A stretch of DNA of 64,000 nt from Salegentibacter salarius (GTDB lineage: Bacteria; Bacteroidota; Bacteroidia; Flavobacteriales; Flavobacteriaceae). The stretch's first letter is position 1; every line of letters begins with the position of its first letter. Location: contig NZ_FVZF01000004.1 in assembly GCF_900168265.1 (NCBI RefSeq), positions 1-64,000 on the forward strand. The letters run 5' to 3'. This document shows, piece by piece, positions 59,033-64,000 of this stretch. The position numbers were made by a program, and so were the translations under genes. The notes beneath the pieces were generated by a model. The model searched no databases. It had not been told where the DNA came from and was given only the letters and a program-made list of their open reading frames with translations.

Positions 59033-59485
59033 ATGAAAATCTTCAAAAATATTCTTGTAGCAGTAGATTTTAACGATGCTGTGGGAGAACTGATGGCTTA
59101 TGCTGAAAGTATTGCTGAAAAATTCGGGGCAAAGGTCTGGGTGGTCCATGTGGCTGCCCCAGATCCCGATTTTGTAGGTTATGATACCGGCCCGCAATAC
59201 ATTAGAGATATGCGCGCCGATGAACTTAAGGCTGAACATAAGGAATTGCAGCAAATTTGCGAAATGTTTCTTAGCAACGAGATTGACTCTGATGCGCTCT
59301 TAATTCAGGGGTCTACAGTAGAAACAGTGCTTGAAGAAGCCAAAAAATTAAAAGCAGATATGTTGATTGTAGGTACTCACAAACACAGCTTTTTCTATAA
59401 TCTTTTTGCAGAAAGTGTAGCGGTAGAACTATTTAAAAATGCTGAAATTCCGGTGCTTTCCGTTCCTATTGAAGAGGAAAAATAA
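59033..59485 (+). CDS. Universal stress protein (UspA family)
   Basis: This 150-residue UspA-fold protein has ILVAVDFNDAVGELMAYAESIAEKFGAKVWVVHVAAPDPDF at the start and ADMLIVGTHKHSFFYNLFAESVAVELFKNAEIPVLSV at the end. The second region lacks the full G-x2-G-x9-G(S/T) ATP motif, so an ATP-independent type is likely. It is 16 bases after the dehydrogenase gene. Confidence 0.9.
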   Translation: MKIFKNILVAVDFNDAVGELMAYAESIAEKFGAKVWVVHVAAPDPDFVGYDTGPQYIRDMRADELKAEHKELQQICEMFLSNEIDSDALLIQGSTVETVLEEAKKLKADMLIVGTHKHSFFYNLFAESVAVELFKNAEIPVLSVPIEEEK

Positions 59486-59517
59486 GTGATTATTCAAGCT
59501 TACATTTTAATTTTTAC

Positions 59518-59530
59518 TCGATAATCGAGA
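59518..59530. repeat. CTCGATAATCGAG palindrome
   Basis: A perfect palindrome, shared with the sequence before pheA (30895-30907). Two similar CTTCG-type stretches follow (59533-59604), resembling degenerate repeats. Confidence 0.4.
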
Positions 59531-59648
59531 TTAAATGCTCCCGGGCTTGCCTCGAAATTATATTTTTCAATAATAATGCTTCGTGAGCTTGTTCCGAAGT
59601 TGTTTACTGAATAATTTGCATTAATTTTATTAGCAGAAACCGGTTATA

Positions 59649-60587
59649 ATGATAAGTAAAGAGGAATTCACAAAACTACACTCAAAAATTGCAACCTATA
59701 TTAAGCGCACGCCTATAATGCGATCACGTTTATTAAATGGTCTTGCCGAAACCGAAGTGTATTTTAAGTGTGAGAATTTTCAAAGAATGGGCGCATTTAA
59801 AATGCGTGGTGCTACTGCCGCAATCTTAGCGCTAAGCGCAGAAGAGCGAGCAAAAGGCGTGGTTACACATTCTTCGGGCAACTTTGCGCAGGCGGTTTCC
59901 CTTTCAGCAAAAAGCCTGGGAATTCCGGCCTATATCGTGATGCCTTCCTCTGCTCCACAAGTTAAAAAAGATGCCGTAAAAACTTATGGCGGCCAGATTA
60001 CCGAGTGTGAACCCAATATAAAAGCCCGGGAAGCGGCCGCGGCAAAAATAGAAGAAGAAACCGGTGCTACTTTTTTACATCCTTCCAACGATCTTAATGT
60101 GATCTATGGCCAGGGAACTGCGGCAAAAGAATTTCTTGAAGATTTCCCCGAATTTGATGTGATCATTACTCCGGTTGGCGGTGGCGGGCTTTTAGCCGGA
60201 ACTGCACTGGCAGTAGATTTTTATGCTGAAAACTGTAAAACCATAGGCGCAGAACCTTTTGAAGTTGATGATGCTTATCGCTCCCTGGAAAGCGGAAAAA
60301 TTGAGTTCAATAAAACTACCAATACCATCGCAGATGGTTTAAAAACAAATTTGGGCGATAAGAATTTTCCTATTATTCAAGATAAAGTTTCCGAAATTAT
60401 TCGTGTGGAGGAAGAAGAAATCATTACGGCTATGAAACTCATTTGGGAACGAATGAAGATTGTAGTTGAACCCTCTGCCGCTGTAGCTTTTGCGGCAGTG
60501 TTACGGGAAAAAGAAAAATTTCACGGAAAAAGAGTGGGAATAATCATCTCTGGAGGTAATGTAGATCTAAGCAATTTACCTTTTTAA
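59649..60587 (+). CDS. Threonine/serine dehydratase (serine racemase-like), PLP
   Basis: This 312-residue fold-type II PLP enzyme has FKCENFQRMGAFKMRGATAAI with the Schiff-base lysine, VTHSSGNFAQAVSLSAKSLGIPAYIVMPSSAP (SSGNF), the phosphate loop VGGGGLLAGTALA and the C-terminal VGIIISGGNVDLSNLPF. It lacks the ACT-like regulatory domain of biosynthetic IlvA, so a catabolic threonine/serine dehydratase or serine racemase is most likely. Confidence 0.88.
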   Translation: MISKEEFTKLHSKIATYIKRTPIMRSRLLNGLAETEVYFKCENFQRMGAFKMRGATAAILALSAEERAKGVVTHSSGNFAQAVSLSAKSLGIPAYIVMPSSAPQVKKDAVKTYGGQITECEPNIKAREAAAAKIEEETGATFLHPSNDLNVIYGQGTAAKEFLEDFPEFDVIITPVGGGGLLAGTALAVDFYAENCKTIGAEPFEVDDAYRSLESGKIEFNKTTNTIADGLKTNLGDKNFPIIQDKVSEIIRVEEEEIITAMKLIWERMKIVVEPSAAVAFAAVLREKEKFHGKRVGIIISGGNVDLSNLPF

Positions 60588-61102
60588 TTTTCCCTGTTCT
60601 CCATTAAAAAACTCACCGTTACCAAAAGTTGCCCCACGTGCCGCTGACTATGCTCTGCCGCGTGAAAAAGCAAGCCGATTACCGTTGAAGGCAGTTCCTT
60701 TCTGCCTACCGGTCTATATTCGGTTAAAATATTTTCAGGTGTATTTTTTAGAAAATCAATCGCCTCATCTACTTTTTCCCAGAAATTTTTTACAAGAAAT
60801 GCACCCGATATTTCTTGATCTGGCTTTCCTTCATTTTTTAAATACTGAAACTGATTTTCCGATAATTTTTCGGCTTGCGCGTAAGTCAGCATTCTATCCA
60901 TCACTCCGGTTAAATGTTGCAGGTGAAATCCTACTGAAGCACGACCGGCAGGCTTTTCCCAAAGCAATTCTTCTGGAAAATCCTGCATATATTTTTGCAC
61001 CTCTTCGCCAGATTGTAATAGCGCGTGAGCGGCGGGCTGCAGCAAATTGGGTACACCTTCTACTTTTCCCCGCAACCAGACTTCGGGTTTATTAGTTTTC
61101 AT
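60584..61102 (-). CDS. DinB-family protein
   Basis: This 172-residue four-helix-bundle protein has three probable metal histidines: VGFHLQHLTGVMDRML (helix two) and LLFHAAEHSQRHVGQLL (helix four). The family includes bacillithiol S-transferases and uncharacterised stress proteins; the substrate here is unknown. The ATG at 61102 is used rather than TTG at 61111. It is convergent with the dehydratase gene; the ends overlap by four bases. Confidence 0.85.
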   Translation of the reverse strand: MKTNKPEVWLRGKVEGVPNLLQPAAHALLQSGEEVQKYMQDFPEELLWEKPAGRASVGFHLQHLTGVMDRMLTYAQAEKLSENQFQYLKNEGKPDQEISGAFLVKNFWEKVDEAIDFLKNTPENILTEYRPVGRKELPSTVIGLLFHAAEHSQRHVGQLLVTVSFLMENREN

Positions 61103-61288
61103 TTTCAACAAATTTTATTCAGTAAAACATTCAAATCAAACTTAATAGAAAAGATAGTTTTAAGGGATAACATCTTCACAAAATCCTGGGAAAATTTAAT
61201 TAAATAATCACTATTCTACTTTTTAAGCATTTCATAGTATATTTAGCCTCGTTAAAAAAGTATCTGATTAAGCATCTTTTACGGGTAC

Positions 61289-61405
61289 GTCAGTTCGAGT
61301 AGATTTTTTAGCGATAGCATTAAAAAACCGTATCGAGAACAGATTGAAAGCAATTAACACTTCTCGATACGGTTCCGATTATCATCGGAAACCACTCGAA
61401 GTGAC
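61289..61405. repeat. Nested-dyad repeat (MITE-like)
   Basis: The outer arms GTCAGTTCGAGT and ACTCGAAGTGAC enclose an inner pair, AACCGTATCGAGAA (61326 on) and TTCTCGATACGGTT (61361-61374), and a third, TTCCGATTATCATCGGAA. It has no ORF and lies in a 354-base gap between divergent genes. It has the architecture of the 26762-26885 element but a different sequence. Confidence 0.75.
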
Positions 61406-61456
61406 AGTTATTACACCTAATTAGCATAATTACAAATATTCATTAAAAACCACACT

Positions 61457-64000
61457 ATGCTTAGAAAATTCCTCCCGGCTATTATTTTTCTACTGGCCAC
61501 TCCAAACCTATTTTCTCAAGAAAAAGAAGAAGAAAAGAAATGGGATGTAAATGATCCCTATTCCGACGATTGGAACATTAAAGAAGTACCTCTAAAAACC
61601 GATGAAGGCACCTGGATAAACCTCGATGTTTCCCCAGATGGAAAAACTATTGTTTTTGACCTTTTGGGTGATATTTATAAAATGCCAATTAGTGGCGGAA
61701 ATGCAGAACTTTTAAGAAGCGGAATGGCTTATGAAGTCCAACCACGATTTAGCCCAGATGGTTCTAAGATCTCTTTTACCAGCGATGCCGGAGGAGGCGA
61801 TAACATCTGGATAATGGACACCGAAGGAGAAAATGCAAAGCAGCTTACCAAAGAAGATTTTAGATTATTAAATAATGCGGTTTGGACACCGGACGGAAAT
61901 GCCGTTGTAGCCAGGAAACATTTTACTTCTGGTCGTTCCCTTGGGGCCGGCGAAATGTGGCTATACCACATTGGCGGCGAGGGAGGCTTACAACTTACCG
62001 AGCGTAAAAATGACCAACAGGATGTAAACGAACCGAGTATTTCTCCCGATGGACGCTATCTTTATTACAGCGAAGATATGTACCCTGGAGGAATGTTTCA
62101 GTACAATAAAGATCCCAATAAACAAATCTATGTTATAAAAAGATATGATTTTGAAACCGGTGAGAACAAGACTATTACCGGTGGTCCCGGCGGAGCAGCG
62201 AGACCTCAGGTTTCACCTGATGGAAAGAAGCTTGCTTTTATAAAACGTGTTAGAACAAAATCGGTTTTATTTATTCACGACCTGGAAACTGGCGAGGAAT
62301 GGCCGGTGTATGACAAATTGAGCAAAGATCAGCAGGAAGCATGGGCTATTTTTGGGGTTTACCCCGGATTTAGTTGGATGCCCTCGGGAGAAGAAATTGT
62401 GTTTTGGAGTGAAGGAAAAATCAATAAGGTAAATATTGAAGATTATTCCTCTGAAATTATTCCTTTTGAAGTTCAAAACACCATAGAGATTGCAGAAACC
62501 CATAGAAGCGAACACCAGGTATTTTCGGAAGAATTCAACCCTAAAGTGATTCGTCACGCGGTGACTTCCCCTAACGGAAAAACTCTTGTTTTTAACGCGG
62601 TAGGTTATTTATGGAAAAAATCTTTACCAAACGGGAAACCTCAGCGAATCACCAATGGCGAAGACTTTGAATTTGAACCTGCATTTTCACCTGACGGCAA
62701 AGAAATAGTTTATGTAACCTGGAGTGATTCAAAAATGGGTGCATTAATGAAAGTAGGTTTAAATGGAAGAAATCCGCAAAAACTTACTTCAGAAAAAGGT
62801 ATTTATAGAAATCCGGTGTTTTCAAACGATGGTAACCAAATTGTGTTTGTAAAAGAGGAAGGAAACAGCGACCAGGGGCAAACCTTTAGTAAAGAACCCG
62901 GGATTTATACGATTAGTGCTTCCGGAGAAAATAAAAAGAAGATCCACGATTCCGGAGATTTCCCAATGTTCAGTAAAGATGATTCCCGAATTTTCTTTCA
63001 AACCGGTGGCGCGCTTATGGGCAGCCTGGAAAAGAGTTTAAAGAGTATCGATCTAAGCGGAAATGACGAGCGTACACATATCAATTCAAAACACGCTAAT
63101 CGTTTAGTGCCAAGTCCTGATAATAAATGGGTAGCATTTAGTCATTTGCACCAGGGGTATTTGGCTCCACTAACTTTAACCGGCAGGCCGCTGGATTTAG
63201 ATAATAACACTAAAAGTATTCCGGTAACACAAATTACTAAAGACGCGGGAATGAACCTGCATTGGTCTAAAAACAGCCAAAATGTACACTGGACTTTAGG
63301 TGACGAATATTTTACTAATAAAGTTTCAGAGCGTTTTACTTTCCTGGAAAGTTCTCCCGATTCTATTCCCGATATTACTGAGGAAGGAACCAAAATAGGA
63401 TTAAAACTAAAAACAGATGTTCCGGAAGGGCAAATTGCTTTCACAAACGCCAGGATTATCACTATGAATGGCGATAAGGTAATTGAAAATGGAAGTATTC
63501 TAATTAAAGAAAATAAAATTGTTTCAGTAGGTGAAGCTTCCGAAGTTAATATTCCCAATAGCGCGAAAGTTTATGACCTGGAAGGAAAAACAATAATGCC
63601 GGGGATTGTTGATGCCCACGCTCATATTGGCGCTTTTAGATATGGTTTAACACCTGAAAAGAACTGGCCTTTATATGCAAATATGGCTTTTGGAGTTACC
63701 ACTGTTCACGATCCTTCGGCATTAAGTGAAAGCATTTTTAGCATGGCAGAAATGGTGAAAGCCGGTGAAATGGTAGGACCAAGAATTTACTCTACCGGAA
63801 TTATTTTATACGGTGCCGAAGGCGATTTTAAAGCAGTAATTAATAGCCTTGACGATGCTAAATCGGCTTTAAGGAGAACAAAAGCCTTTGGAGCGACTTC
63901 GGTAAAAAGTTACAACCAGCCGCGCCGTGAACAGCGCCAGCAAATAATGCAGGCCGCAAAAGAACTGGAGATGAATGTAGTTCCTGAAGGTGGAAGTACC
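61457..64000 (+). CDS. TolB-like PD40 / amidohydrolase fusion (3' end cut by window)
   Basis: The gene starts at 61457 and is open to the window end (848 codons). A signal peptide (LPAIIFLLATPNLFSQE) is followed by WD40-like PD40 repeats with the typical S-x-D-G-K/R phrase (NLDVSPDGKTIVF, FSPDGSKISFTS, SISPDGRYLYYS, FSPDGKEIVYVTW). From about residue 655 comes an amidohydrolase domain: ITMNGDKVIENGSILIKENKI and the metal motif GIVDAHAHIGAF near 717. Such fused proteins are periplasmic or secreted hydrolases in Bacteroidetes; the substrate is unknown. The C-terminal half of the barrel is outside the window. Confidence 0.9.
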   Translation, partial: MLRKFLPAIIFLLATPNLFSQEKEEEKKWDVNDPYSDDWNIKEVPLKTDEGTWINLDVSPDGKTIVFDLLGDIYKMPISGGNAELLRSGMAYEVQPRFSPDGSKISFTSDAGGGDNIWIMDTEGENAKQLTKEDFRLLNNAVWTPDGNAVVARKHFTSGRSLGAGEMWLYHIGGEGGLQLTERKNDQQDVNEPSISPDGRYLYYSEDMYPGGMFQYNKDPNKQIYVIKRYDFETGENKTITGGPGGAARPQVSPDGKKLAFIKRVRTKSVLFIHDLETGEEWPVYDKLSKDQQEAWAIFGVYPGFSWMPSGEEIVFWSEGKINKVNIEDYSSEIIPFEVQNTIEIAETHRSEHQVFSEEFNPKVIRHAVTSPNGKTLVFNAVGYLWKKSLPNGKPQRITNGEDFEFEPAFSPDGKEIVYVTWSDSKMGALMKVGLNGRNPQKLTSEKGIYRNPVFSNDGNQIVFVKEEGNSDQGQTFSKEPGIYTISASGENKKKIHDSGDFPMFSKDDSRIFFQTGGALMGSLEKSLKSIDLSGNDERTHINSKHANRLVPSPDNKWVAFSHLHQGYLAPLTLTGRPLDLDNNTKSIPVTQITKDAGMNLHWSKNSQNVHWTLGDEYFTNKVSERFTFLESSPDSIPDITEEGTKIGLKLKTDVPEGQIAFTNARIITMNGDKVIENGSILIKENKIVSVGEASEVNIPNSAKVYDLEGKTIMPGIVDAHAHIGAFRYGLTPEKNWPLYANMAFGVTTVHDPSALSESIFSMAEMVKAGEMVGPRIYSTGIILYGAEGDFKAVINSLDDAKSALRRTKAFGATSVKSYNQPRREQRQQIMQAAKELEMNVVPEGGST

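Noticed and set aside
1-64000. CRISPR array
   Set aside because: No series of regularly spaced identical repeats was seen; the repeats found are dispersed palindromes.

Overview
The window is about 64 kb of an AT-rich chromosome from a member of the Flavobacteriaceae (Bacteroidetes). The evidence is gldA, a split two-gene methionine synthase, paired DUF3857 proteins, lipoproteins with short lipoboxes, weak Shine-Dalgarno signals and promoters of the TTG-N17..21-TAnnTTTG type. The gene set resembles Gramella, Salegentibacter or Zunongwangia, but the genus is inference. Most of the window is core metabolism and RNA modification, with a few accessory insertions.

Layout. 1-360 is the end of an IS3-family element. 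527-6864 holds proline dehydrogenase, two oxidoreductases, a DUF1622 protein and an acyl-CoA synthetase broken by a one-base frameshift. 7045-8033 is a RES/Xre toxin-antitoxin pair. 8219-15866 holds rlmF, a TPR histidine kinase, a CHY zinc-finger protein, tRNA-Arg, yqeY, a radical-SAM/DUF4130 pair and two small acidic lipoproteins. 16004-26743 holds a polyprenyl synthase, rlmN, queA, aroA, a MazG-like protein, two DUF3857 proteins, dtd and rsgA. 26953-31085 is an aromatic amino acid operon (pheA, aminotransferase, tyrA, DAHP synthase/chorismate mutase). 31298-34193 holds gldA and two envelope genes. 34218-39634 is metF and the two halves of metH. 40940-43059 is an accessory island with a broken membrane gene and a toxin-antitoxin-SecB module. 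43376-54372 is a sulfur and methionine cluster: a ferredoxin-NADP reductase, siroheme genes, sulfite reductase, cysH, an Rrf2 regulator, metZ, hom, metX and metY. 55304-64000 holds metK, acyl-CoA dehydrogenase, a hydroxyacid dehydrogenase, a universal stress protein, a threonine/serine dehydratase, a DinB protein and a truncated TolB-like amidohydrolase.

The main discovery is RNA-level control of amino acid genes. Four short ORFs too small for routine gene calling look like attenuator leader peptides. One before pheA has eight consecutive Phe/Tyr codons. Two in tandem before metY have Met runs. One between cysH and sulfite reductase reads MMCRCMC. Each is followed by an intrinsic terminator and contains or abuts a segment that can pair with the ascending half of that terminator. 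A SAM-I riboswitch precedes metH-metF and a SAM-II/SAM-V-like aptamer precedes metK, so three RNA mechanisms appear to control one pathway.

Two further systems stand out. A DUF559 nuclease domain sits in frame between the cap and B12 domains of MetH, bounded by inverted C5/G5 repeats that recur elsewhere as short copies without a gene, which suggests a mobile element. The module at 41857-43059 has the architecture of CmdTAC-type toxin-antitoxin-chaperone systems: an ADP-ribosyltransferase-like toxin, a small antitoxin and a SecB-like chaperone.
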